The notes below the pieces were generated by a model. It did no database searches. It was not told the DNA's origin and worked only from the letters and a program-made list of their open reading frames with translations. A program made the translations under genes and the position numbers. Of a DNA stretch of 56,355 nt, positions 8,715 to 17,049 are shown one piece after another (within the stretch, counting starts at the first letter, position 1; each line of letters starts with the position of its first letter). The stretch is from JBEIQE01 sp040376705. Its GTDB lineage: Bacteria > Pseudomonadota > Alphaproteobacteria > UBA2400. The stretch lies in NCBI GenBank assembly GCA_040376705.1, contig JBEIQE010000014.1:1-56355 (forward strand). The letters are read 5' to 3'.

Positions 8715-11390
8715 ATGATGCAGGCAGCTTTAAAAACCAATCCGGCTAATAAATGGGTTTACGCTTTTGGCGATGGCGCAGCCGAAGGCAGCGCCGAGCT
8801 GCGCAACCTCTTGGGCGGTAAGGGCGCCAATCTGGCCGAGATGTGTAGTATTGGCCTACCGGTGCCTCCGGGATTTACGATTACTACCGAGGTCTGCACG
8901 CACTTCTACGCTAACGGCAAAAACTACCCACATGAGCTGAAGGCACAGGTTGCAGCGGCGTTGGGCGCTGTTGAAAGCAGTACGGGCCGTCAGTTTGGTG
9001 ATGCAGCTAATCCGCTTTTGGTTTCAGTGCGCTCGGGCGCGCGCGCCTCCATGCCCGGCATGATGGATACTGTGCTTAACCTTGGCCTTAACGAGCAAAC
9101 CGTGCAGGGTCTCATCGCGCAGTCAGGCGATGCACGCTTTGCATATGACAGCTGGCGGCGTTTTATCCAGATGTATGGCACGGTGGTGCTTAACCTTGAG
9201 CATCATGATTTTGAAGACATTATCGATCAGGTAAAGCGCGATCATGGCCTGAAGAGCGATACCGAAATGGGCGCAGGCAACTGGCAGAAGGTAATCGATG
9301 GTTACCTCAAGCTGGTGCAAGCCAAAACCGGTAAGCCCTTCCCGCATGATCCGTACGAGCAGCTGTGGGGCGCCATTGGTGCTGTCTTCAGCAGCTGGAT
9401 GAACCAGCGCGCCATAACCTACCGCCGCCTACATGACATTCCCGAAAGCTGGGGCACGGCTGTTAACGTACAGGCCATGGTCTTTGGTAATATGGGCGAT
9501 GATTGCGCGACCGGTGTTGCCTTTACCCGCAACCCATCGACCGGCGAAAATGCCTTCTATGGCGAATATCTGGTCAACGCACAGGGGGAAGATGTGGTCG
9601 CGGGTATCCGTACACCGCAGCACCTCACGCTCGCTGGTAAGGCCTCAACCAACAGCAAACTGCCCGCGATGGAAGAGGTGATGCCCACCATCCTCACGCA
9701 GCTGATGGAAGTACGTCAGGTGCTTGAAAAGCATTACCGCGATATGCAGGATATTGAATTCACCGTACAGGGTGGCAAGCTTTATATGCTGCAGACCCGT
9801 AACGGTAAACGTACCGCTGCTGCAGCCCTTAAAATTGCCTGCGATATGGTGCGCGAAGGGCTGATCGATAAAACAGAAGCCATTAAGCGTATTGCGCCCT
9901 CTTCGCTTGAGCAGCTCTTGCACCCCACACTCGACCCCAGAGCGGCTAAAAAAATCATTGCCAAAGGCTTGCCTGCATCGCCCGGCGCTGTCTCCGGCAA
10001 AATTGTCTTCACGGCTGAAGCTGCCGAGCTGGCGGCTGAGAAAGGCGAGAAGGTTATTCTCTGCCGCGTAGAGACCAGCCCTGAGGATATTCATGGCATG
10101 CATGCCGCCCAAGGCATTCTCACCACCCGTGGCGGCATGACCAGCCATGCGGCTGTTGTGGCGCGCGGCATGGGCCGTGCCTGTGTGGCAGGCGCAGGCG
10201 AAATCCGGATTGATGCCAAGGCAGGCACCCTCACCACCCGCGGGCATACGCTTAAAGCAGGCGATGTAATTACGCTCGATGGTGCAGCGGGTGAAGTTAT
10301 TCTAGGCGAAGTGGCGGTTATCAGGCCGGCCATGAGTGGTGATTTTGCCGAGCTGATGGGCTGGGCCGATAGCGTGCGCAAACTCAAAATTCGCGCGAAT
10401 GCTGAAACGCCCAAGGATGCCGAAACCGCGCGCAAGTTTGGTGCCGAAGGTATCGGCCTGTGCCGCACTGAGCACATGTTCTTTGATGAGGCGCGCATCC
10501 CCGCCATGCGTGAAATGATTCTGGCTGAAGACGAAGCTGGCCGCCGTAAGGCGCTCGCGAAACTTGAGCCGATGCAGACAGCTGACTTCGTGCAGCTTTT
10601 CACCATCATGCAGGGGCTACCCGTTACCATTCGCCTGCTGGATCCGCCTTTGCATGAGTTCCTGCCGCATACCGAGACAGAGATTGCTGATCTGGCCAAC
10701 GCCAGCGGGCTTACACCAGAAAAGATAAAGCAGCGCGTGAGCGCACTGCATGAAAGTAACCCCATGCTCGGCCATAGAGGCTGCCGCCTTGGCATAACCT
10801 ACCCCGAGATTTACGAGATGCAGGTGCGCGCTATTTTTAGTGCAGCCAAGCAGACTGCCTCAGTGCCTGAAATCATGTTCCCGCTCATCGCTACAAAAAT
10901 TGAGCTTGATAAACTCAAATCCATGACAGACAGGCTGGCAGCTGAATGCGGCGTAACTGATTATCAATCCGGTATCATGATTGAGCTGCCACGTGCAGCC
11001 TTACGCGCTGGCGAGCTGGCTGAAAGTGCCGAGTTCTTCAGCTTCGGCACCAACGATCTGACCCAAACCACCTTTGGCCTGTCGCGCGATGATGCGGGTA
11101 ACTTCCTGCCGGATTACATTCGCCAAGGTGTTCTGGCGCACGACCCGTTCCAGACCCTCGATACCGAGGGCGTAGGTGAGCTGATCAAAATTGCGGTAGA
11201 GCGCGGGCGTAAAACCCGCCCTGCCCTCAAGATTGGCATTTGTGGTGAGCATGGCGGCGATCCAGCTTCAATTACCTTCTGCGCCAGCGCGGGGCTTGAT
11301 TACGTCTCATGCTCGCCCTATCGCGTACCCATTGCCCGCCTTGCAGCAGCGCAAGCGGCTTTGGGCAGCGATAGCAAGCGCGAGGTTTAA
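8715..11390 (+). CDS. ppdK: Pyruvate, phosphate dikinase
   Basis: PPDK interconverts pyruvate, ATP and phosphate with phosphoenolpyruvate, AMP and pyrophosphate. It is used in bacteria for gluconeogenesis or for PPi-linked glycolysis. All three parts are present in this 891-residue protein: the N-terminal ATP-grasp domain (LLGGKGANLAEM, SVRSGARASMPGMMDT), the swivelling phosphohistidine domain (TRGGMTSHAAVVARGMG, with the catalytic His) and the C-terminal PEP-binding barrel (GLCRTEHMFF, SFGTNDLTQTTFG, catalytic Cys in GICGEHGGDP). ATG at 8715 follows GGAGG by 5 bases; ATG 8718 is equally possible. Its stop overlaps that of the convergent LysE gene by four bases. Confidence 0.97.
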   Translation: MMQAALKTNPANKWVYAFGDGAAEGSAELRNLLGGKGANLAEMCSIGLPVPPGFTITTEVCTHFYANGKNYPHELKAQVAAALGAVESSTGRQFGDAANPLLVSVRSGARASMPGMMDTVLNLGLNEQTVQGLIAQSGDARFAYDSWRRFIQMYGTVVLNLEHHDFEDIIDQVKRDHGLKSDTEMGAGNWQKVIDGYLKLVQAKTGKPFPHDPYEQLWGAIGAVFSSWMNQRAITYRRLHDIPESWGTAVNVQAMVFGNMGDDCATGVAFTRNPSTGENAFYGEYLVNAQGEDVVAGIRTPQHLTLAGKASTNSKLPAMEEVMPTILTQLMEVRQVLEKHYRDMQDIEFTVQGGKLYMLQTRNGKRTAAAALKIACDMVREGLIDKTEAIKRIAPSSLEQLLHPTLDPRAAKKIIAKGLPASPGAVSGKIVFTAEAAELAAEKGEKVILCRVETSPEDIHGMHAAQGILTTRGGMTSHAAVVARGMGRACVAGAGEIRIDAKAGTLTTRGHTLKAGDVITLDGAAGEVILGEVAVIRPAMSGDFAELMGWADSVRKLKIRANAETPKDAETARKFGAEGIGLCRTEHMFFDEARIPAMREMILAEDEAGRRKALAKLEPMQTADFVQLFTIMQGLPVTIRLLDPPLHEFLPHTETEIADLANASGLTPEKIKQRVSALHESNPMLGHRGCRLGITYPEIYEMQVRAIFSAAKQTASVPEIMFPLIATKIELDKLKSMTDRLAAECGVTDYQSGIMIELPRAALRAGELAESAEFFSFGTNDLTQTTFGLSRDDAGNFLPDYIRQGVLAHDPFQTLDTEGVGELIKIAVERGRKTRPALKIGICGEHGGDPASITFCASAGLDYVSCSPYRVPIARLAAAQAALGSDSKREV

Positions 11391-12034
11391 GTCGCCTTGC
11401 TCAGCGCCACCTTTACACCAAAGGCGATGAGCATAACGCCCAGCAGCTTGTCGATGCGGGCTGAGAAGGCGATATAGCGTTTACGCACAGCAGGCTGCGT
11501 CATCAGCATGGCCACCAGCATAAACCACAGCGCAACCATGACAGCGCAGGTCAGGCCGAAAACGGCTTTAACATAAAGCGGCATGCCGGGATCTACGATT
11601 TGCGTGAACAACGCCACGAAGAATAAGGTTGCCTTCGGATTGAGCAGATTGGTCAAGAAGCCATCGCGCATCGCGATCCAATCACTCTTATGGAATTGCC
11701 CGTTTGTGTTAAGCCCCGCCTCAATAGCGGCTGCACTCGCGCCCTTGGAGCGTAAAGCCTGTATGCCAATGTAAATGAGGTAGGCCGCACCAGCGTATTT
11801 GATAACGTTAAAAAGAATGATCGAGTGCGAAATGACCGCGCCAATACCAAGCACCGCATAGCTGGCATGGACCAGCACCCCGAGTGCGAAACCAATAGCT
11901 GTGAATACGCCTGCCCTGCGCCCGTAAACCAGCGAGTTTTTAACCGACATGACAAAATCGGGCCCGGGCGAGACCAAGGCCGCCGCAAAAACCGCAACCA
12001 GAACCAACCAGCTACTCAGATAAAGACTAACCAT
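11387..12034 (-). CDS. LysE/RhtB family amino acid exporter
   Basis: The 215-residue protein has six hydrophobic segments in the pattern of the LysE/RhtB superfamily. The family hallmark SPGPDFV lies in the first loop (about residues 22-28) and a FLTNLLNPKATLFF segment in the fourth helix region. These proteins export amino acids or derivatives such as homoserine, threonine or lysine across the inner membrane; the substrate cannot be deduced. GAAGGA precedes the ATG. It lies downstream of dotL on the same strand but 73 bases away, and is probably unrelated to it. Confidence 0.88.
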   Translation of the reverse strand: MVSLYLSSWLVLVAVFAAALVSPGPDFVMSVKNSLVYGRRAGVFTAIGFALGVLVHASYAVLGIGAVISHSIILFNVIKYAGAAYLIYIGIQALRSKGASAAAIEAGLNTNGQFHKSDWIAMRDGFLTNLLNPKATLFFVALFTQIVDPGMPLYVKAVFGLTCAVMVALWFMLVAMLMTQPAVRKRYIAFSARIDKLLGVMLIAFGVKVALSKAT

Positions 12035-12107
12035 GAGAGTTTCCTTCTAGAAACCTCACAGGTAGGCATCGCGAGAGCAGATTACAAGGGAAGCAGAACG
12101 ACAGCTT

Positions 12108-15100
12108 TTATTGCTGGTTCTTGTCGTCCTTCTTGGGCGGCTGGCCCTCGGGGAACATTTCGCCCGAAAGATTATCGGCAGCGCCGCGTAAAATGGCTTC
12201 CACGTCCTCAGGTGCCTGCGGCGGCTGCGGACGCTGCTGAGGAGGCATCTGCTGCGGCAAAACAGGCTGCTGCACGGCTGGCGGCATATAAGGCGGCGGT
12301 ACCTGCTGCGGGGCCTGAGGCGGCTGTACTGGCGACTGCTGCACCCACGACGGCGGCGGCTGTACCGGCTGCTGTACGGCGGGCTGCTGCACCCAGGATG
12401 GAGGCGGTGCAGCCTGCGGACGCTGCGGCGGGGGCGGCACGGGCGCACCACCCTGCCATGGCGGCGGGGCGGATTGCTGCTGCGGGTAACCACCCTGCTG
12501 AGGTGGTTGTACATAACCCTGCGCCTGCTGTTGCTGCGGCGGCTGGGTGTAGGGTGGCGGTGCGTATCCTTGCTGCTGGGGTGGCTGAGCATATGGCGGT
12601 TGCTGCTGGTATGGCGGCGTAACCGAGCCACCACCCTGCCATGGCGGCGGCGCAGCTTTCTGTTGCGGCGGCATACCCGCGGCCCCTGCCTGCTGACCAC
12701 CAGCGGGCGGCAATAACCATGGCGGCGGCGGCGGTACGGCACCAGCCTGCGCTACACGAGCACCACCCGGAGGTGTACCCATGCCAGCGGCGGCGCCCAT
12801 TACATTACCCCAGCTCAGCTGCTGGCCTGCAGGCGGAACCGGTGAGGCTCCACCATAAAGCGGAGACTGCTGATAGGCAGGCTGCTGCGGGACAGACTGC
12901 TGCTGTGGCTGACCACCACCTGCCCATGGCGGCGGGGCTGACTGCTGTGGCTGGCCTTGTGGCGGCACGGCATAAGGGGGCGGCTGATATCCGCCCTGCT
13001 GCACCGGCACGGGCTGTGCCGGCGCTCCCCCCATCCAGGACGGGGTATTGGGACCAGCCGCCATAGGCGCAGGCACACCGCCCGGCATGGCCGGCGGCAA
13101 AGCAGCCGGCTGTACACCACCAGCAGCCCCGAACGGCCAGTAACCCTGCCCGCCATCTGTGCCCACACCTGGTACAGAGACAGCTTCAGTCGCGCGGCGT
13201 TTGTCCATAACCAGAACATTACCAACGGCGGTCGCACCACAGACTTCGCCAGGCTGATTGCTGGCACTGGCCTTGCCATAGCCTTCAGCCAGCAGGGAAA
13301 TTTCCTGCGAGACCTGCGCTGGCGCACCATTACCCGCACGCCAGGATGAATCGCGCAGATGCGCCATCACGTCGTTTACGGCACGATCGCGTGCTTCAAC
13401 CGCCCAGTTGCGCGGTGTAACGCCGAGGAAGCGCTGCACACGTACAACATTCACGCGCTTGGGGTTTGAGTAGAACATGTTGGCAGATACGGTTTTATCT
13501 GCCCACAGGAAGTGAACCTGACCCTGCCCCTGACGACGAAGATCGTCATAGCTGGCTTCCTTACGGGCCTGGAACGAAATGTTATCGCCTTCAAAGTAGC
13601 TACGACCACCCATGCCGCCGGCGGTGGACGAGAAGCCCGATGCTTCTGATACGAGAGCCGAACCTACAGTCTTTTCGAAGAAGTCTTTGGTTTCGGTCGG
13701 ATCTTCAAGCTTGCCGAAGATCTTGAGGTTACAGTTACCGGCAATCGAAAGTGCTTCTTCCTTCACACGCTTCTGCAGCGCGGGCATATCCTGACCCGCA
13801 AAGATAAGCGAGAAACCAAGCGAACGGGCCTGAGCAGCCATCACGCCCATACCGGGCGAGGTGTAGTAACCGACTTCGTCAAACACCGTCATGAAAGGTG
13901 TGGCAGCAGTCGTCGGGTTGTTATCGATGATCGAGGTCTGTTCACCTTCAAGCTCGCTACCGAGTGTAGCACCCATCATACCCTTGAGAGCGGCAACAAC
14001 GATTTTACCCAAGTTGGCCGCTTCGTCCGGCGACTTTTCAAGCGCAGGAATAAGCACAACCAGAATGCGGCGGTTAATTACCACATCCATCATGTCGATG
14101 TCGGCCATCTGCTGCTTAAAGATGTAGCCGTATTCATCGGCCAGAGACGACAGTGCGCGAGTAAACTGCATGGTCAGATAACCATGCTGCTGGCGCGTCT
14201 GCGAGAGATCGACCATAGGCTGATCCTGCGATGGCGGACGCTCGTTACCTTCGTCGTCAAACGCTGAGTCAACATAACCCGGCAGTGTGTCGAGGTAGCT
14301 CTGCAGGCCGCGAATAACGCGGTCAGGCAACGCCGGATCACGCGACATCTTGATGATCTGCTGCATAATCAGGTTGTCGCGGATAACACCCACATCGAGC
14401 ATCAGGCCCTGATTATCGCGCTTCCAGGTAAGTGCAGGCAGTAAGGCGCTGAGCAACGAAATCGCACGGCCTTTCCACATTGCGTTATCGCCACCGGAAT
14501 CATCCATGAGACCGACCATCATCTGCACGAGATAGGAGGCCGAACCGATGGAGAATGGATTGAGTGAGTTTGAGCGGCTCGAGTTATCGGAGTTGCCGGT
14601 CATGTAGTTGAGAACCAGCACGTCGTCATCGCGGCCAAAGCGGCGGGCTAGCGAATAGACATCGCCCCAAAGTGTGTTCTGTGCCTTACCGTCAACATAA
14701 ACAAAGCCAGAACCCCAGCACAAAGCATTACTGATCAGCGACTTCAAACCTTCGGTCTTACCGGCACCGGTTGTACCGAGGAAGAGCATATGAGTACGCG
14801 CGTCAGAATTGGTGAGCCATAGCTCATCATTCTTGGTTGGGCCATCACGCACGTTACCCAAGAAGAGAATACCCTCCGGCTTGCCGGGGCTACCATTTGC
14901 AGGGTTAGGATTATTCTTGTCGCGCAGCTTGCCGGCATGCTGCGGCAGCTTGAGTGGCAGCTCGACCAGCTGCTTGCGGAACCAGCGGAAATAGAGAATA
15001 CCGATAATCAGGAAGATATCGACCAGCGCCCATGTCCACTGCAAGTCTGGCACTGTTCCCTGCACAGCCTGCCGGCCCTGTGGTGCAGGTGCCAGGAGAT

Positions 15101-15233
15101 GACCCGCCATAATAAACAGAATGGCGCAGAACCACTCTGGCTGTTTTAGCCATGCAACGAAACGAACTGTCCACGGACGTACGTCACGCTTCAGGCCTTG
15201 GCCCGTGACTTTAAATCGTGGATCAATAGGCAT
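12108..15233 (-). CDS. dotL: DotL/IcmO-like type IV coupling ATPase
   Basis: This is a type IV coupling protein of the DotL/IcmO branch, the inner-membrane ATPase that collects substrates for Dot/Icm (type IVB) secretion or conjugation. Two N-terminal membrane helices (about 34-49 and 66-83) precede the motor domain, which has Walker A GTTGAGKT (153-160) and Walker B FMTVFDE (447-453). The region after the motor to about 690 matches only in outline. From about 700 to 1010 the protein is a Pro/Gln-rich low-complexity tail with repeated PPPW and PPPY units. It ends in a charged stretch (EDVEAILRGAADNL). At 1041 residues it is much longer than Legionella DotL (about 780). It is the last gene of the dotM-X-dotL unit. 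Confidence 0.88.
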   Translation of the reverse strand: MPIDPRFKVTGQGLKRDVRPWTVRFVAWLKQPEWFCAILFIMAGHLLAPAPQGRQAVQGTVPDLQWTWALVDIFLIIGILYFRWFRKQLVELPLKLPQHAGKLRDKNNPNPANGSPGKPEGILFLGNVRDGPTKNDELWLTNSDARTHMLFLGTTGAGKTEGLKSLISNALCWGSGFVYVDGKAQNTLWGDVYSLARRFGRDDDVLVLNYMTGNSDNSSRSNSLNPFSIGSASYLVQMMVGLMDDSGGDNAMWKGRAISLLSALLPALTWKRDNQGLMLDVGVIRDNLIMQQIIKMSRDPALPDRVIRGLQSYLDTLPGYVDSAFDDEGNERPPSQDQPMVDLSQTRQQHGYLTMQFTRALSSLADEYGYIFKQQMADIDMMDVVINRRILVVLIPALEKSPDEAANLGKIVVAALKGMMGATLGSELEGEQTSIIDNNPTTAATPFMTVFDEVGYYTSPGMGVMAAQARSLGFSLIFAGQDMPALQKRVKEEALSIAGNCNLKIFGKLEDPTETKDFFEKTVGSALVSEASGFSSTAGGMGGRSYFEGDNISFQARKEASYDDLRRQGQGQVHFLWADKTVSANMFYSNPKRVNVVRVQRFLGVTPRNWAVEARDRAVNDVMAHLRDSSWRAGNGAPAQVSQEISLLAEGYGKASASNQPGEVCGATAVGNVLVMDKRRATEAVSVPGVGTDGGQGYWPFGAAGGVQPAALPPAMPGGVPAPMAAGPNTPSWMGGAPAQPVPVQQGGYQPPPYAVPPQGQPQQSAPPPWAGGGQPQQQSVPQQPAYQQSPLYGGASPVPPAGQQLSWGNVMGAAAGMGTPPGGARVAQAGAVPPPPPWLLPPAGGQQAGAAGMPPQQKAAPPPWQGGGSVTPPYQQQPPYAQPPQQQGYAPPPYTQPPQQQQAQGYVQPPQQGGYPQQQSAPPPWQGGAPVPPPPQRPQAAPPPSWVQQPAVQQPVQPPPSWVQQSPVQPPQAPQQVPPPYMPPAVQQPVLPQQMPPQQRPQPPQAPEDVEAILRGAADNLSGEMFPEGQPPKKDDKNQQ
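12206..13136 (-). repeat. Pro/Gln-rich degenerate repeat region of DotL tail
   Basis: This segment encodes about 310 residues made mostly of Pro, Gln, Gly and Ala, with recurring units such as APPPWQGG, PPPSWVQQ and PPPYxxPP. Three PPPY and several PPPW units can be counted. The DNA repeats are imperfect, so this is a protein-level repeat rather than a recent tandem duplication. It also produces long false open frames on both strands because of its composition. Confidence 0.85.
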
Positions 15234-15253
15234 GTGCTAACTGCTCTCCAGTC

Positions 15254-15721
15254 TTAACGTGACAACGGCGGCGGCGCACGCAGTGCCTGATCGGCAGACA
15301 AAGCTTGCCCTGTAGGCTGTGAGAACTGTGGCAGATCCGGCATCATAATCGCCTGCTGCTGACCACCAGTCTCAAAGAACGAAAGGCCGACATTGTAAAG
15401 GATATAAAGGCCTGCCAGCAGCAACACGAGAAGCAGCACGCTCTGCACCGAGCGACGCATCCAGCCATTATGCTTCAGCCCGCGACCGATACCCGAAAGG
15501 GCCTTATTGGCAGCTGCCTGCGTAGGATAGCTGGTGATAACGCTGAACGTACCTGCAGCACCTTCCATGCCCAAGTTCCACACAGCACCATCCTGCTGCA
15601 CACGGAAGCCCACAGCATGAACACGTGAAAGCTCCATGCGCCAGATCATCGGCTGCAAGGAGTCGCGCAGATCACCAATCAGCGCGCCATCACGGACATA
15701 AAAACGCGTACAGCTAAACAT
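15254..15721 (-). CDS. Membrane protein between dotM and dotL, unknown
   Basis: The 155-residue product has an N-terminal soluble domain of about 90 residues, mainly predicted strands (FYVRDGALIGDL, VHAVGFRVQQDGAVWNLGM, GTFSVITSY). One transmembrane helix (about 93-113) and a short Gln/Pro-rich tail follow. It resembles no Dot/Icm protein that I can name. It starts 14 bases after dotM with GGAG 8 bases before its ATG, and dotL begins 20 bases after it, so the three are almost surely one operon. A role as an accessory subunit of the DotL-DotM coupling complex is inferred from position only. Confidence 0.7.
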   Translation of the reverse strand: MFSCTRFYVRDGALIGDLRDSLQPMIWRMELSRVHAVGFRVQQDGAVWNLGMEGAAGTFSVITSYPTQAAANKALSGIGRGLKHNGWMRRSVQSVLLLVLLLAGLYILYNVGLSFFETGGQQQAIMMPDLPQFSQPTGQALSADQALRAPPPLSR

Positions 15722-15735
15722 CTAGTGCAGCTCCT

Positions 15736-16965
15736 CTATTTGGACTGTTTTGATAACATAAGTGCATCGGGGCGGCCTTTGCCGGCGAGCTGACGCTCAG
15801 GCTTGGCCACTTCGCTGCCCTCGATCTCGGGAATTTTAGCTCTGGTTTCAGACAGGTACTGAACAATCGCCACCACTGCCGAATCCAGACGCGGAATGGA
15901 AAGGCCACGGCCTGCCTCAAGTTCGGCCATGTAATGAGCCATGGCCCCCGAAGCCTCGACGTGGAAAGCACGGCGACCAAGATTATTGAGCGGGTACCAC
16001 ATATCGCGATCTTCACCACGCAGCCACACAAACTGGGCTGGAGCCAGAACGCCGCCCTGACGGCGAGCCCAGGCCAAAGCGCTGATCAGTGCCGTTGAGA
16101 TATAGGCATGCTTGCTCATGATATCGAGTAGCGGCTCGACGATCTTGGGGTCGTGCAACGCACGGGCACAAGCACTCTTCACACCAGCTGTGGCAACAAA
16201 CCCTCCCTCAGGCGTCCAGCATTTGGAAATTTCGCCGAGCAGATCGTCAGACTCCTTACGCTTACGCGCCCCTTTAAGTGCAATCGCGGCGGTAAGGCAG
16301 TAAAGATGCTCAGGCATGTTATCTATGCCATCGAACTTGTCACCCAGCTGTACCAGCAAGGCGCGGCGGATCTGATCGCGATCAGGTACGCCATTAACAA
16401 CGCGAATGCGGTTATGTGCCATCCACTCTTCTGGATACAGCGCTTCGGCGAAAATTGGCAGCTCGAGGGGAACACGGGCGCCGGGCGCGCGTGAATTCTT
16501 CTCTGCCGGATTATATTTCAGGAATGGGGTGATTGATGGCCAACACAAAGCCATCACGCCCATCAAACTCTCAAGTGAATGACGGTTTTTAAACTGTCCG
16601 GTCTGATTAAACAGCAAGACCCACAGCCCCATGCCCATCAGCAGAAACGCGACTGGATAACGATAGACCTCGCCCGACTTACGCGCCGACCATGACATCA
16701 TCTGCCACATCTGCTTATGCTGATACTGTGATCCGCCAGCAATTTGACGCCCAAGTCTTTCACGGGCAATTTTTATCGCGCTATAGGCGCGGTCGGCATC
16801 ATCACTGATGAATGTAAGCGGATAAAGCTCGTACTGCTTAACCGCCATGATCGCAGGACCCGTGGTGCGGTAAGTCATGCCCCAAATACCGTAAAGCCCG
16901 ATCCCTAGAAGGAAGATCAGGATCAGCCATGTGAAAATGGGCTCTGTTTGCGGTTGCGCGGCCAA
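15736..16965 (-). CDS. dotM: DotM/IcmP-like coupling-complex protein
   Basis: DotM (IcmP) binds DotL in the inner membrane and helps recruit effectors in Dot/Icm systems. This 409-residue protein has the family layout: N-terminal helices near 11-30 and 103-120, and a cytoplasmic domain. The domain holds the characteristic MPEHLYCLTAAIALKGARKRK region and the C-terminal block FVWLRGEDRDMWYPLNNLGRRAFHVEASGAMAHYMAE. It probably starts at TTG 16965, with GGAG 6 bases upstream. It heads the leftward unit dotM-X-dotL. Bases 16966-17049 hold only a weak promoter-like TTGTAA element. Finding dotM next to dotL agrees with the icmP-icmO pair of Legionella, except for the inserted gene. Confidence 0.88.
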   Translation of the reverse strand: MAAQPQTEPIFTWLILIFLLGIGLYGIWGMTYRTTGPAIMAVKQYELYPLTFISDDADRAYSAIKIARERLGRQIAGGSQYQHKQMWQMMSWSARKSGEVYRYPVAFLLMGMGLWVLLFNQTGQFKNRHSLESLMGVMALCWPSITPFLKYNPAEKNSRAPGARVPLELPIFAEALYPEEWMAHNRIRVVNGVPDRDQIRRALLVQLGDKFDGIDNMPEHLYCLTAAIALKGARKRKESDDLLGEISKCWTPEGGFVATAGVKSACARALHDPKIVEPLLDIMSKHAYISTALISALAWARRQGGVLAPAQFVWLRGEDRDMWYPLNNLGRRAFHVEASGAMAHYMAELEAGRGLSIPRLDSAVVAIVQYLSETRAKIPEIEGSEVAKPERQLAGKGRPDALMLSKQSK

Positions 16966-17049
16966 ACCAAACTCCGTGACTAAGCAATTTTCTTAATAAG
17001 CCCCAGAAACATCAAATTTACAAGGGGTTAAAAAGGAACGCGGCCCGAC

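Noticed and set aside
9645..10247. 200-codon frame opposite ppdK
   Set aside because: It is entirely antisense to a conserved essential-type gene and its product shows no domain.
11825..12622. Long rightward open frame of 265 codons opposite LysE and the DotL tail
   Set aside because: Its Ala/Pro-rich product is the mirror of the DotL low-complexity repeats and of LysE; there is no ribosome site and no recognisable domain.
12056..12742. 228-codon leftward frame overlapping the end of dotL in another frame
   Set aside because: The Arg-rich product is a frame shadow of the repetitive DotL tail.
12206..13136. Possible CRISPR or satellite-type repeat array
   Set aside because: The repeats are imperfect, of irregular spacing, and kept in frame as protein repeats of DotL.
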